In this document: piece by piece, positions 7,297 to 16,144 of the stretch | Layout of the letters: every line of letters begins with the position of its first letter | How positions within the stretch are numbered: the first letter of the stretch is position 1 | Source of the DNA: JAFAMB01 sp963775805 | GTDB taxonomy: Bacteria > Verrucomicrobiota > Verrucomicrobiia > Chthoniobacterales > JAFAMB01 | Direction: 5' to 3' | DNA: 64,000 bases | Assembly: GCA_963775805.1 (NCBI GenBank) | Contig: CAVZKG010000001.1 | Span: forward strand, 1,116,001-1,180,000 | The notes under the pieces: generated by a model | The model's input: only the letters and a program-made list of their open reading frames with translations | Told to the model about the DNA's origin: nothing | Database searches by the model: none | Position numbers and translations under genes: made by a program

Positions 7297-9360
7297 TCAA
7301 GCGCCCGGCGATGCATCCGTTGAGGTTTGTTTCGATTGGGCCAGGCGTCGCCCCAATAGCGCCACCTTTTCCAGAGATTGATTTAACAGAATGGAAAGGA
7401 TCAACACGGTGCCGATTAATATGACGGTTCCCTCGCCCCGCACTCCGGTCAGTTGAAGTCCATTCTTAAGGAGCTGAATGATCACGACACCGAGAGCTGT
7501 TCCAAGTATTGTGCCGCGCCCGCCGAAAATACTTGTTCCACCAAAGACGACCGCAGCGATGACATCCAGTTCGAGGCCGGTTGCTGCGTCCGCCCGGGTG
7601 CTCGTGACGCGGGAAGTGAAAATGAACCCGGCAACACCCGCCATTAATCCGCTCATCGTGTAGGCGAGAATTTTGATGCTTCCAACGCGTAGTCCGGCGA
7701 ATCGAGAGGCCGTCTCGTTGTTTCCAATCGCATAGATCGACCGGCCTAACGGAGTCGCCGCCAGAACAACCGAACTGACGACCAGGACGATTCCCAATAA
7801 GAAAAGTTGAACCGGAATACCGAGAATATCGCCACTGCCCCAAAATGCGAACGAATCGGGGAAACCATTAAACGATCGCGACTCGCTCACCCCAAACGCA
7901 AGTCCCCGAAAGATCGCGAGCGTCGCCAAAGTAACGATCAAAGGTGGAACACCCAGATGGACGATAATCAACCCGTTAAGATACCCGGCAAATGCCCCTG
8001 TTGCGATGCCAACGATAACGGCCAACCAGAGCGGTAACCCCCAGACGTACCACGAATATCCGAGCATCACGGCACTGAACGCCATGATCGATCCAACCGA
8101 GAGATCAATTCCACCGAGGATAATGATCACTGTCATCGGAACCGCAATCACCGCGACTTCGCTCAGGAAACGAACCTGGTTCAGGAGATTTGTTGGTGTC
8201 AAAAATCGGTCGGACGTAAAAGAAAGCACGAATACAGCCAGTACCAGAATGCCTACCAACACGGCTTCCTGAACAGTTAACCACGGGATTCGCAAAAATT
8301 GTGGTGAGGCTCCCTGTGACCCCCCGCCTGAGCCGGTGACGATTCCGGTCCCGACGGTTTGACGGCGCCGGAAGACATCCAGAAGAATCGTCAACAGGAT
8401 TAAGCCCCCCTGGACTGTCTGAAACCATTCAGCCCGGATATGCATGAAGACGAGCGCCGTTCCAATAGTTTGAAGCAAAATCGCTCCCATGATAGCGCCG
8501 AGAACCGTTCCTGCGCCTCCCATAATGCTGACACCGCCAACGACTGCCGCCGTGATTACGGTCAGTTCAAGCCCAGGTACCGCATTCGCCTGGACCGATG
8601 TGAAATTCGTTGCGTACACGATCGCGGCGATCCCAACCAACAACCCATTCAGAATGAACACGCGCATGGTAACTGCCCGATCCGATATGCCAGAAAGCCG
8701 AGCGGCTTCCGCGTTTCCGCCCACGGCATAGAGCTGGCGGCCTTTGGTCGTATAACGCAGCCAATAAGAAACGACGCAACCGAACAAAATCATCCCGCAG
8801 ATCGGGTTTGGAATCCCGAGAAATGAGCCTCGGCTAATGCTGAAGCCTGCCGGCACGCCGTATATCCACTTGCCTCCGGTCACGAGAATCAGGCCACCCT
8901 TTAGAATACTCGCCATGCCAAGGGTCGTGACGATCGCCGGAATTCGGCCGTAGGCGACCAGAGCGCCATTGAAGGTCCCAATCAGCCCGCCCGCCAATAT
9001 GGTGACCGGGAAAACAATCCAGAGAGGAACACCAGCGGTAGCAAGCTTTCCGGCAAGGCTGACACAGACCCCCGCAGCGGCACCGATTGAAATGTCAATG
9101 TGGCCGCACAAAATGATCATCGTCATTCCAACGACCGCGATCGCGATATAGGAGGAGTTATAAAGAATATCAACCAGATTATCCGGAGCAATGAACCCCG
9201 GATTCAAGAGCGTCACTCCAATCAGTACCAGGACAAAGGCGACGGCCAAGACCGCCTCCTGATGATTGAATAACGCGAATAAGCGGTTCTTCCCTGTCGC
9301 GCTTGAAACTGGCCCTGCAACGGCATTGGTCAACGGTTGCTGCGATCCGATCGAAGACAT
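7297..9360 (-). CDS. Fused double ABC sugar permease (two RbsC/LsrC-type domains in one chain)
   Basis: This 687-aa membrane protein contains two complete BPD_transp_2 permease domains in tandem. Domain 1 (about residues 30-335) has GHIDISIGA and VGGVSIMGGAGT. Domain 2 (about 360-670) repeats these as GGIDLSVGS and FGGTSIFGGRGT. They are joined by a glycine/serine linker near TGSGGGSQG. In the usual rhamnose (RhaP/RhaQ) and AI-2 (LsrC/LsrD) systems these are separate proteins that form a heterodimer, so here the heterodimeric pore is encoded as one polypeptide. The start ATG at 9360 is 31 bp after the ATPase gene. It would import the ligand caught by the downstream binding protein. Confidence 0.9.
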   Translation of the reverse strand: MSSIGSQQPLTNAVAGPVSSATGKNRLFALFNHQEAVLAVAFVLVLIGVTLLNPGFIAPDNLVDILYNSSYIAIAVVGMTMIILCGHIDISIGAAAGVCVSLAGKLATAGVPLWIVFPVTILAGGLIGTFNGALVAYGRIPAIVTTLGMASILKGGLILVTGGKWIYGVPAGFSISRGSFLGIPNPICGMILFGCVVSYWLRYTTKGRQLYAVGGNAEAARLSGISDRAVTMRVFILNGLLVGIAAIVYATNFTSVQANAVPGLELTVITAAVVGGVSIMGGAGTVLGAIMGAILLQTIGTALVFMHIRAEWFQTVQGGLILLTILLDVFRRRQTVGTGIVTGSGGGSQGASPQFLRIPWLTVQEAVLVGILVLAVFVLSFTSDRFLTPTNLLNQVRFLSEVAVIAVPMTVIIILGGIDLSVGSIMAFSAVMLGYSWYVWGLPLWLAVIVGIATGAFAGYLNGLIIVHLGVPPLIVTLATLAIFRGLAFGVSESRSFNGFPDSFAFWGSGDILGIPVQLFLLGIVLVVSSVVLAATPLGRSIYAIGNNETASRFAGLRVGSIKILAYTMSGLMAGVAGFIFTSRVTSTRADAATGLELDVIAAVVFGGTSIFGGRGTILGTALGVVIIQLLKNGLQLTGVRGEGTVILIGTVLILSILLNQSLEKVALLGRRLAQSKQTSTDASPGA

Positions 9361-9391
9361 AGTTGGCTAGCAATCTGTCGACATCATTTTG

Positions 9392-10963
9392 TTAGTTGCT
9401 TTGGACGACATTATCAGAGGACCGCTGACCGATTGCAGCTCCTCCGACGTTTTCCTGAGTCGCGTCCCTCCGGTTGAATTCGGCGACGAGCCGACCTGCT
9501 CGCATGACGCATATTCTGTCGCTGAGCCGGAGAACCTCCGGCAGATCACTCGAGATCACCAAGATGGCGATTCCATTCTCTCTGGCTAAAGCGTCCAGCA
9601 ACCGGTAAATCTCAGCGCGGGCCCCCACATCGATTCCACGCGTCGGTTCGTCTACGATCAGTATTCGCGGTTTGGTGGCAAGCCATTTAGAGATAACAAT
9701 CTTTTGCTGATTACCTCCGGACAAATTCCTGGCGAGTTGCCGGCTCGACGGAGTCTTGATCCGTAAAGAACCGATGTACTCAGCCGCAAGACTTTCCTCT
9801 GCCTGGAAATCCAGAAAAGGTCCGCGTACCATCTTCCAAATCCGCGTCAGCCCGATATTCTGGCCGACGGTCATCGCGGTAACCAGTCCCTGACGTTGCC
9901 GATCTTCCGGCACATAAGCTATTCCCAACGCAATCGCATCCTCCGGACGCCGAATACGGACCGGCTTGCCGTCCACTTCAATTGTACCGGAATCGGGCGG
10001 CGCCACTCCAAAAATTGCCTGCGCAAGTTCCGATCGGCCGGAGCCGATTAATCCGGCCAAACCGACAATCTCGCCCCTACGCAACTCGATATTCGCGTCC
10101 TTCAGAAGTGGTGCTCGAGAGAGGCCCTTGGCGCGAAGTAAGACAGGGCGATTGCCAGGCGGCAAATCCGGGTGCGCGGACGGATCCAACTCCAGCGTTC
10201 GACCGACCATCATTCGTATCAATTCAGCTTCATTCGTGTCCGGAGTATTTTTGATACCGACCATCTTTCCGTCTCGCAGGACAGTGACACGGTTCGAAAG
10301 AGTAAAGATTTCATCGAGGCGATGGCTGATATAGATCACCGCAACGTTTTGAGCCGTCAGTTTGCGAATGACACCAAACAAACGTTCGGTGTCGTGCTGC
10401 GTCAGCACGGCGGTTGGCTCATCCAGTATCAGGATGCGCGCCTTTCGCGAAAGCGCCTTCGCTATTTCGACCCGCTGACGATTCCCGACTGAAAGCATGC
10501 CGACACGGCTGTTCACGTCGAGATCGGCGGCGTCGAGCGATTCCAGTAAAACCTTGGCGTCACGCGCTGCTTTTCCCCAATTGATTGTGCCGAAACCCGT
10601 ACGCGGCATGTGCCCGGCAAAGATGTTCTCCGCAACGGTCAGTTCCGAGTAGAGGCTGAACTCCTGATAAATTGTTGCGATCCCTTTTGCTTGCGCCTCA
10701 CGAGGGCTCGTAAACTGCGCAGTTTGACCCTCGACTTCCAATTCTCCGGAGTCGGGAGGATAAACACCCGAAACGATTTTGATCAACGTCGATTTTCCGG
10801 CTCCGTTTTCCCCGAGTAGCGCGTGAACTTCTCCTGGCAAGACGTCGAACGAGACACTATCCAGCGCACGAACACCGGGGAATGATTTACTGATATCGCG
10901 CAAAGCCAAAGCCGGTCGGCTCGCGGAACTCGGAGATGTTGGTGCTATCGGATCTTGTTGCAC
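9392..10963 (-). CDS. Sugar ABC transporter ATP-binding protein (tandem RbsA/LsrA-type)
   Basis: This 523-aa protein has two ABC cassettes, as usual for carbohydrate uptake CUT2 ATPases. Cassette 1 has Walker A GENGAGKST, a degenerate signature LSVGNRQR and Walker B ILILDEPTAVLT. Cassette 2 has a degenerate Walker A GLIGSGRSE, the canonical signature LSGGNQQK and Walker B ILIVDEPTRGID. This asymmetry, with an active site formed from complementary halves, is typical of the class. The start is GTG at 10,963. It is the first gene of the transporter operon. The ~500 bp upstream contain no recognisable regulator. Confidence 0.92.
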   Translation of the reverse strand: MQQDPIAPTSPSSASRPALALRDISKSFPGVRALDSVSFDVLPGEVHALLGENGAGKSTLIKIVSGVYPPDSGELEVEGQTAQFTSPREAQAKGIATIYQEFSLYSELTVAENIFAGHMPRTGFGTINWGKAARDAKVLLESLDAADLDVNSRVGMLSVGNRQRVEIAKALSRKARILILDEPTAVLTQHDTERLFGVIRKLTAQNVAVIYISHRLDEIFTLSNRVTVLRDGKMVGIKNTPDTNEAELIRMMVGRTLELDPSAHPDLPPGNRPVLLRAKGLSRAPLLKDANIELRRGEIVGLAGLIGSGRSELAQAIFGVAPPDSGTIEVDGKPVRIRRPEDAIALGIAYVPEDRQRQGLVTAMTVGQNIGLTRIWKMVRGPFLDFQAEESLAAEYIGSLRIKTPSSRQLARNLSGGNQQKIVISKWLATKPRILIVDEPTRGIDVGARAEIYRLLDALARENGIAILVISSDLPEVLRLSDRICVMRAGRLVAEFNRRDATQENVGGAAIGQRSSDNVVQSN

Positions 10964-11083
10964 AAGGCGCCGCGTATGGGGAGGCGTAAATATTCACCAG
11001 ATCGACCCATTGCCCACTACCTGACTACAACACGAAGCCAAGCGGTAATAACCTCTACTGACGCCGATTTGGAGAACGTCCTT

Positions 11084-11341
11084 TTATATCGATCGCCAAT
11101 CTAAGTCAAGGAACCTGGCGCCATTTTGCACGACATCACTGACCGTGCGGATGTAATCGGTTGCAGAGCACTCCGCCACACCGCCTGAGATCGTCGGAAA
11201 TTTGTCTACACATTCAGCAACGGGCATTTCCAGGGGGAATTCGATCAGGGTTGCAGAAGGGCCCGGACGTGAGCGCAATTTGAAATCCCGACGACGTCGG
11301 GCAAGCCGGGTCGCATCAACGGCGAGAACCCAAGATCGCAT
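11084..11341 (-). CDS. Possible small ORF of unknown function upstream of the sugar transporter
   Basis: This is an 85-codon frame starting at ATG with MRSWVLAVDATRLARRRRD and ending FLDLDWRSI. Its codons look moderately biased, but there is no recognised domain, no clear Shine-Dalgarno and an overlapping frame on the other strand. It lies in the 510-bp gap (10,964-11,475) between the ABC operon and the HIT gene. The rest of that gap shows only a TTCTTAATTCTTAATTC / TGCCTTCTCCC simple repeat at about 11,421-11,475. It could be a chance frame or a gene remnant. Confidence 0.25.
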   Translation of the reverse strand: MRSWVLAVDATRLARRRRDFKLRSRPGPSATLIEFPLEMPVAECVDKFPTISGGVAECSATDYIRTVSDVVQNGARFLDLDWRSI

Positions 11342-11420
11342 GCCTTACGCCACGGGCTCAGGAACAATGCTACTCCCTGTCAACGACTCTCGAGTACATC
11401 CCATTCCGCATGACTGCCCT

Positions 11421-11475
11421 CTTAATTCTTAATTCTTAATTCTGCCTTCTCCCTTCTGCCTTCTGCCTTCCCCCC
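11421..11475 (+). repeat. Short TTAATTC / CCTTCTGCCTTC simple repeat
   Basis: Three tandem TTCTTAA-type units followed by CTTCTGCC units lie immediately downstream of the HIT stop. The first part matches the TAATTCTTA repeats at 5101-5180, 51,659-51,743 and 58,476-58,505. It is a non-coding low-complexity tract. Confidence 0.6.
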
Positions 11476-11988
11476 TCACTCTCCAAACGGGATGCGTTCG
11501 GTCGCAGCACGTAATTTTTCGTAGAGCGGTGCCAGGCCAATCGGAATGATCCGAGTCCCACTCAACACCGCCATAAAATTGTGGTCTCCATTCCAGCGAG
11601 GAACAACATGCAAGTGCAGGTGCTCTTTCACGCCGGCGCCCGCGGCACTGCCAAGATTCCACCCGACGTTAAATCCTTCGGCCTTGACCACCTCTTCGAG
11701 AAGCTGCTCCGCGTAACTGGCGAGATTCAGCGTCTCGAGTTTTTCCAAATCTGTAAGCTCCGCAAGCCGCGAAACGGTTCGATACGGCACAACCATCATG
11801 TGACCGGGCGAATAGGGGTAAAGGTTCATCATTAGAAAGGCGTTCTTGCGCCGGTAAACAACCAGATGCTCGGCATCGTTCGAGCTCTCTCCCGCCTCCC
11901 GCAGAAAATCAGGTTTTCGCTCTCGTTCCAGGTATTCGATTCGCCAGGGTGCCCACAGGCTCTCAAGCCAATTTCCTAACTCGTTCAC
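11476..11988 (-). CDS. HIT-domain nucleotide hydrolase/phosphorylase
   Basis: This 170-aa protein has the histidine triad HLHLHVVPRW (pattern H-x-H-x-H) near residue 122, preceded by the N-terminal ESLWAPWRIEYLE characteristic of the Ap4A phosphorylase-like HIT subgroup. The YPYSPGHMMVVPYR strand is the usual second landmark. HIT proteins hydrolyse or phosphorolyse nucleoside phosphoramidates or dinucleoside polyphosphates in the cytosol. The start is GTG at 11,988. It sits on the same strand as lpxB but 91 bp away, so cotranscription is uncertain. Confidence 0.9.
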   Translation of the reverse strand: MNELGNWLESLWAPWRIEYLERERKPDFLREAGESSNDAEHLVVYRRKNAFLMMNLYPYSPGHMMVVPYRTVSRLAELTDLEKLETLNLASYAEQLLEEVVKAEGFNVGWNLGSAAGAGVKEHLHLHVVPRWNGDHNFMAVLSGTRIIPIGLAPLYEKLRAATERIPFGE

Positions 11989-12079
11989 AATCTATCTTTA
12001 ACTCGACCCGCTAAGATCCGTCGACGGAACTTTTGAGTTTTTACCCCGCTCCCAGCGGAGCCGGTATATCATGACTGGG

Positions 12080-13237
12080 CTAAGCTGATTCTTGCGCGAC
12101 CGGTCCCGACGCACTGGAATGGAGTTCTCTTAGGACAGCTTCAGCTGCGCGGCGGCCCCCGCCCTTTTCACCCAGAAGTTTGCTGACGCCGGTCATTCCG
12201 TCGACCATTTCTTTCCTCTGAACCGGATCACTGTAAAGCGTCCAAACCCTCTCCGCGATCCGCTCCGGAACCGCGTCTTGCTGAATGAACTCAGGGATCA
12301 TCTCCTTGCCAGCCAGTATATTCGGCATGCCCAGGTAATCGACACGGATGAGCATCCGGCCCACCACGTACGTTAACCAGGAGACCTTGTAGATCAGAAC
12401 GAACGGCAAAAGAAAAAAAGTCGCTTCCAACGTCGCGGTACCAGAAGCGATCATACCGGCTGAAGCCCGTTGCATCAGTTCCGAGGCGTTCTTCATTCCA
12501 ATCGGCATCTCGCTGAAACCCGCTTCAGTTGCCAATTTCCGCATATATTCATGTGAAGCATCGGAAGAAGCGGAAGCTTCGAATTGGATTGTCCCCTCCT
12601 TTCCGCGCAGAAATTTTGCGGCATCCAGCATGATCGGAAAGATCCGTTTGATCTCGCGACTTCGACTTCCAGGCAATAGCGCAATGAGGTTCGATTGCCG
12701 GGGTTTGTCGATCCGATGCCTATCAAGCTCTTCCACCATCGGATGGCCGACGAACTCAGTCCGCAAACCGCTGGCTTCGTACAACGATTTTTCGAACGGG
12801 AAAATGCAGAGCATCAAATCCAGAAACGCGGCCATACTTGGAATCCGGCCCCGGTTCCACGCCCAGACCTGCGGACTGATGTAATAGATTAGTTTTCCGG
12901 AAAAGCCTTTGCGGCGCAGGTACCGCGCAAGCCGCAGATTGAACCCGGGATAATCGACAAAAATCACCGCTTCTGGGTTTAGCTTCCGGATCGCATGGTA
13001 CATCTCATAGAAGCGCTCCCGGAAATAGGGATACTTCACCAGTACGTCCCAAAGACCAACCACGGCTTCGGAGGTCCAGTCCAGAAAATCGCCGCCGGCG
13101 ATCTTCTGCATTTGAGGTCCTCCGGCCCCGAAGAAACGCGAGCCGGGAGACAGAGCGGCGATTTCGCGCATCATCACGGCGCCATGCGTATCGCCGCTGG
13201 ATTCTCCCGCGATGATATAAATGGACGTCGGTTTCAT
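12080..13237 (-). CDS. lpxB: Lipid-A-disaccharide synthase
   Basis: This 385-aa GT19 enzyme joins UDP-2,3-diacylglucosamine and lipid X to make the lipid A disaccharide at the inner face of the inner membrane. Its landmarks are IYIIAGESSGDTHGA at the N-terminus, FFGAGGPQMQ, VDYPGFNLRLA, ISPQVWAWNRGR, LLPGSRSREI and SGTATLE in the donor-binding half. The start is the ATG giving MKPTSIYI; a longer frame extends 15 codons upstream but adds nothing conserved. It is the last of lpxI, Gfo/Idh oxidoreductase and lpxB on one strand, so the cluster makes and consumes UDP-diacylglucosamine. Confidence 0.97.
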   Translation of the reverse strand: MKPTSIYIIAGESSGDTHGAVMMREIAALSPGSRFFGAGGPQMQKIAGGDFLDWTSEAVVGLWDVLVKYPYFRERFYEMYHAIRKLNPEAVIFVDYPGFNLRLARYLRRKGFSGKLIYYISPQVWAWNRGRIPSMAAFLDLMLCIFPFEKSLYEASGLRTEFVGHPMVEELDRHRIDKPRQSNLIALLPGSRSREIKRIFPIMLDAAKFLRGKEGTIQFEASASSDASHEYMRKLATEAGFSEMPIGMKNASELMQRASAGMIASGTATLEATFFLLPFVLIYKVSWLTYVVGRMLIRVDYLGMPNILAGKEMIPEFIQQDAVPERIAERVWTLYSDPVQRKEMVDGMTGVSKLLGEKGGGRRAAEAVLRELHSSASGPVAQESA

Positions 13238-13306
13238 GAGCGAGCCATGGCGCTTGCTTGAACGCTTTCCAACTCGCAACAAGTTGGAGGGTGCGGCTTT
13301 TGGAGG

Positions 13307-14254
13307 CTAACTAAGGTTGTATGCAAGCTCGCCGGTTGCCGACTTCGTGATCTCGGTGATTTCGATGGCCAATGCCAGCGCAGCCGCAGCTTCGGCCCCG
13401 GAGACCACTGGCTGAAGACCTTTCCGTGCACAGTCCACGAACGATTGAAGTTCCCGTTTCAACGGTTCGTCCTTATCGACTTCGACCGGTTCGCGGGTGA
13501 TCGCGCCGTTCACCAGTCGATAAAGCTCCGCACTCTGGTTCTGGTAGTCGAGCGAGAGATAAGCGTCTTCTTGGAACACTCTGATTTTCCGCATCTTTTC
13601 CGGGCTAATCCGGCTGGCAGTCACGTTCGCGACACAGCCGTTCTCGAACCGGATCCGGGCGTTGGCGATATCCTCTCCCTTGCTCAGCACTGGCACACCG
13701 ACAGCGTCGATCCTTTTCACGGGTGATCGGACAAGATGCAAAATGATTTCCAGATCATGAATCATCAAATCCAGGATCACTCCGATCTCCACACTGCGAA
13801 ATGGATAAGGAGAAAGCCGATGAGCTTCGATAAATCGGGGTTTGGTCAATCGAGGTTCCAGTGCGCTGAGAATTGGATTAAATCGTTCGACATGCCCCAC
13901 CTGCAAAATGAGCGCACGCTCCTTCGCGAGCTTCACTAGTTCTTCAGCTTGCTTCGGGGTCTCGGTAATCGGTTTTTCAATCAGGAGGTGTTTGCCTTCG
14001 TTTAACAAAAACATGCCGATCTCGTGATGATGCGACGTTGGCGTTGCGACAGTTGCCACGTCGACCAGCGAGGAGAATTCCGAAAGGTCACCGACAATCC
14101 TTGCGCCAAATTGCTTCGAAATCGCTTTCGCTGTTTCGGGAGTCGTATCGAATACTGCCGAGAACTCCACTCCCGGCAGATCGGAATAGATTCGAGCATG
14201 GTTTTTGCCAATACTGCCAACTCCAACCACGCCGGCTCGAATGAGGCTACTCAT
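13307..14254 (-). CDS. Gfo/Idh/MocA-family oxidoreductase in the lipid A cluster
   Basis: This 315-aa NAD(P)-dependent oxidoreductase has Rossmann motif GVVGVGSIGKNHA, the family signature EKPITETPKQA with the catalytic lysine, and a C-terminal alpha/beta domain containing HDLEIILHLV. Its ATG overlaps the lpxI stop in ATGA, so translation is coupled, and lpxB follows. A role in lipid A sugar modification is therefore likely. GnnA, which oxidises UDP-GlcNAc at C3 on the way to amide-linked lipid A, belongs to this family. However, no partner aminotransferase (GnnB) is seen in the window, so GnnA identity is only a hypothesis. Confidence 0.85.
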   Translation of the reverse strand: MSSLIRAGVVGVGSIGKNHARIYSDLPGVEFSAVFDTTPETAKAISKQFGARIVGDLSEFSSLVDVATVATPTSHHHEIGMFLLNEGKHLLIEKPITETPKQAEELVKLAKERALILQVGHVERFNPILSALEPRLTKPRFIEAHRLSPYPFRSVEIGVILDLMIHDLEIILHLVRSPVKRIDAVGVPVLSKGEDIANARIRFENGCVANVTASRISPEKMRKIRVFQEDAYLSLDYQNQSAELYRLVNGAITREPVEVDKDEPLKRELQSFVDCARKGLQPVVSGAEAAAALALAIEITEITKSATGELAYNLS

Positions 14255-15066
14255 ATTTTGTATCCGTATAATGTAATCTGCTTCTCTTCCGCCATGGCTT
14301 TTACCGCATCTTTATCCAGCAAAAGCGTTTTCCCTGCCTCAACGGCAATCACTTTTACCCCGGAAGCGTAGGCCACCTCCAGCGTTTCGCAGCCAACGAC
14401 AGGAACATCAAACCGAAGATCCTGATTCGGTTTGGAGACTTTGACGACAATAGTCCCCTGCTTCCCAAGCGATCCTCCGCGACGGATGGTGTCGTTGGTC
14501 CCTTCGAATCCCTCAACGGCTAGGACCGTACCATTCCGGACCACAACAGTCTGGCCAATGTCCAGGCGGCTCACTTCCTTCGCGATCTCGAACCCGTACA
14601 CGACATCGTCGAGATAGCGCTTCTTCAGCTTCGGTCCGGCGATGACCCCCTCACCGCTCAAAGCATCTTCCATGAAAGTGGTTGCGGGCAACAGTTTCAC
14701 TCCGATCTTGGTCAGCTCATCTCCCAGGGCCCCGAACAAAGTCTCTGCGTTGCGCCGTTTCAATTTGCTTAAGACCATCAACACTTTAATGTCCGGCCGC
14801 AGATCAAACAGGTTCTTCGGAGCAATCTGTCCGGCCATTATCGCTTCATGAACCCCGGCTTTTTCAAAAAATTTCAGAAGTCGACCGAGCTGGCCCACTC
14901 GCATCCATTCGATCGAATCGGCATGCTCCGCTAATTCAGGACGAGTTTCGTTTTCGAATGCGGCTATATGGATAGCGCTAATGCCGCGCTGTCTTGCTGA
15001 TCGTGCAACAAGAAAAGGATACGCGCCGTTACCGGCAATAATTCCAAGCGCGGACTCAGTGGCCAT
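14251..15066 (-). CDS. lpxI: UDP-2,3-diacylglucosamine pyrophosphatase, LpxI type
   Basis: This 271-aa DUF1009 protein matches LpxI. The N-terminal domain starts LGIIAGNGAYPFLVA and has the GQLGRLLKFF and AIMAGQIAPKNLF motifs. The C-terminal domain contains LDIGQTVVVRNGTVLAVEGFEGT and ends with DVPVVGCETLEVA. LpxI hydrolyses UDP-2,3-diacylglucosamine to lipid X plus UMP and replaces LpxH in many non-enteric Gram-negatives. The stop overlaps the next start by 4 bp (ATGA). The start ATG at 15,066 lies 20 bp downstream of the quinone reductase gene, so transcription may begin further upstream. Confidence 0.96.
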   Translation of the reverse strand: MATESALGIIAGNGAYPFLVARSARQRGISAIHIAAFENETRPELAEHADSIEWMRVGQLGRLLKFFEKAGVHEAIMAGQIAPKNLFDLRPDIKVLMVLSKLKRRNAETLFGALGDELTKIGVKLLPATTFMEDALSGEGVIAGPKLKKRYLDDVVYGFEIAKEVSRLDIGQTVVVRNGTVLAVEGFEGTNDTIRRGGSLGKQGTIVVKVSKPNQDLRFDVPVVGCETLEVAYASGVKVIAVEAGKTLLLDKDAVKAMAEEKQITLYGYKI

Positions 15067-15086
15067 GGAGGAAGATGGGTCGGCGG

Positions 15087-16103
15087 TCAGGATCGAGCAA
15101 GATGTTCTCCGAAACTAAGCACGATCTTGCCCGTGTGCTCGCCTCTTTCCATCAGGCGATGTGCCTCCGCGGCATCGGTCCAATGAAGTGTCCTGTAAAG
15201 AGTAACCTTGATCCGGCCTGCCTCGATCAGCGGCCAAACCTGTTCCCCAAGCCCTCGAGCAATTGCCGCTTTCTCCTCGACGCTGCGTGGCCGCAAGGTT
15301 GATCCGGTGACTGTTAGACGTCGAAGCATGATCGGCGTCCAATCGAATTCAGAGCTGATGCTCCCCTCAAGGAAAGCGATCTGAATCAGTCGCCCTTCAA
15401 ATGTCAGAAGACCGATATTCTTCTCGATGTACGAGCCTCCAACCATGTCGAGCACGATGTCAATGCCGCGCGACCCGGTGATCCTCCGGATCTCTGCTGC
15501 AAAGTCATGCGTCCGATAATTTACGATGTGATCCGCACCCAACCCCGAGCAAAAAGCCGCCTTCTGTTCACTACCGACAGTCGTAAACACATTCGCACCG
15601 AATTGCTTCGCGACCTGAATAGCCGTGTATCCGATCCCGCTTGAACCGCCGTGGATAAGAACGTTCTCACCCCGCGCGAGCCGACCGCGCACAACCAGGT
15701 TCGTCCAGACTGTGAAGAAAGTTTCGGGAATTGCGGCGGCTTGAGCGAGGCTAAGCCCGCGAGGCACAGGCAAGCAATGTCTCGCGTCTGTCCGGCAATA
15801 CTCGGCATAACCGCCGCCCGGCGTAAGGGCGCAAACCTGGTCACCAACTTTCCAACTGCTGACGTCGGCGCCAAGCGCGACAATGCTCCCAGCGACTTCA
15901 AGGCCAATGATCGGTGACGCTCCGGAAGGCGGCGGATACTTTCCTGCGCGCTGAAACAGATCCGGGCGATTGACGCCAGCAAAGTCGACTTTGATCAAGA
16001 CATCATACGGACCGAGCGTCGGGATATTTCCCACAGCCGTATGCATCACTTCCGGGCCGCCTCCTTCTCCGTGCGAGATGAATTGCATCGAAGGGGGTAT
16101 CAT
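15087..16103 (-). CDS. NAD(P)H:quinone oxidoreductase-like MDR protein
   Basis: This 338-aa zinc-independent medium-chain dehydrogenase/reductase has an N-terminal GroES-like domain (GVNRPDLFQRAGKYPPP, GLEVAGSI) without the zinc cysteines. The Rossmann domain contains GGSSGIGYTAIQVAK. The length and the PPPSGASPIIGLE motif match the PIG3/quinone oxidoreductase subgroup, cytosolic NADPH-dependent reductases of quinones. It lies directly upstream of lpxI on the same strand and downstream of ispE. The functional link to lipid A is not evident and it may simply share the transcript. Confidence 0.88.
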   Translation of the reverse strand: MIPPSMQFISHGEGGGPEVMHTAVGNIPTLGPYDVLIKVDFAGVNRPDLFQRAGKYPPPSGASPIIGLEVAGSIVALGADVSSWKVGDQVCALTPGGGYAEYCRTDARHCLPVPRGLSLAQAAAIPETFFTVWTNLVVRGRLARGENVLIHGGSSGIGYTAIQVAKQFGANVFTTVGSEQKAAFCSGLGADHIVNYRTHDFAAEIRRITGSRGIDIVLDMVGGSYIEKNIGLLTFEGRLIQIAFLEGSISSEFDWTPIMLRRLTVTGSTLRPRSVEEKAAIARGLGEQVWPLIEAGRIKVTLYRTLHWTDAAEAHRLMERGEHTGKIVLSFGEHLARS

Positions 16104-16144
16104 ATTGAGCTGGCTCCTTCCGCAAATGAGAACGTATCCATGGC

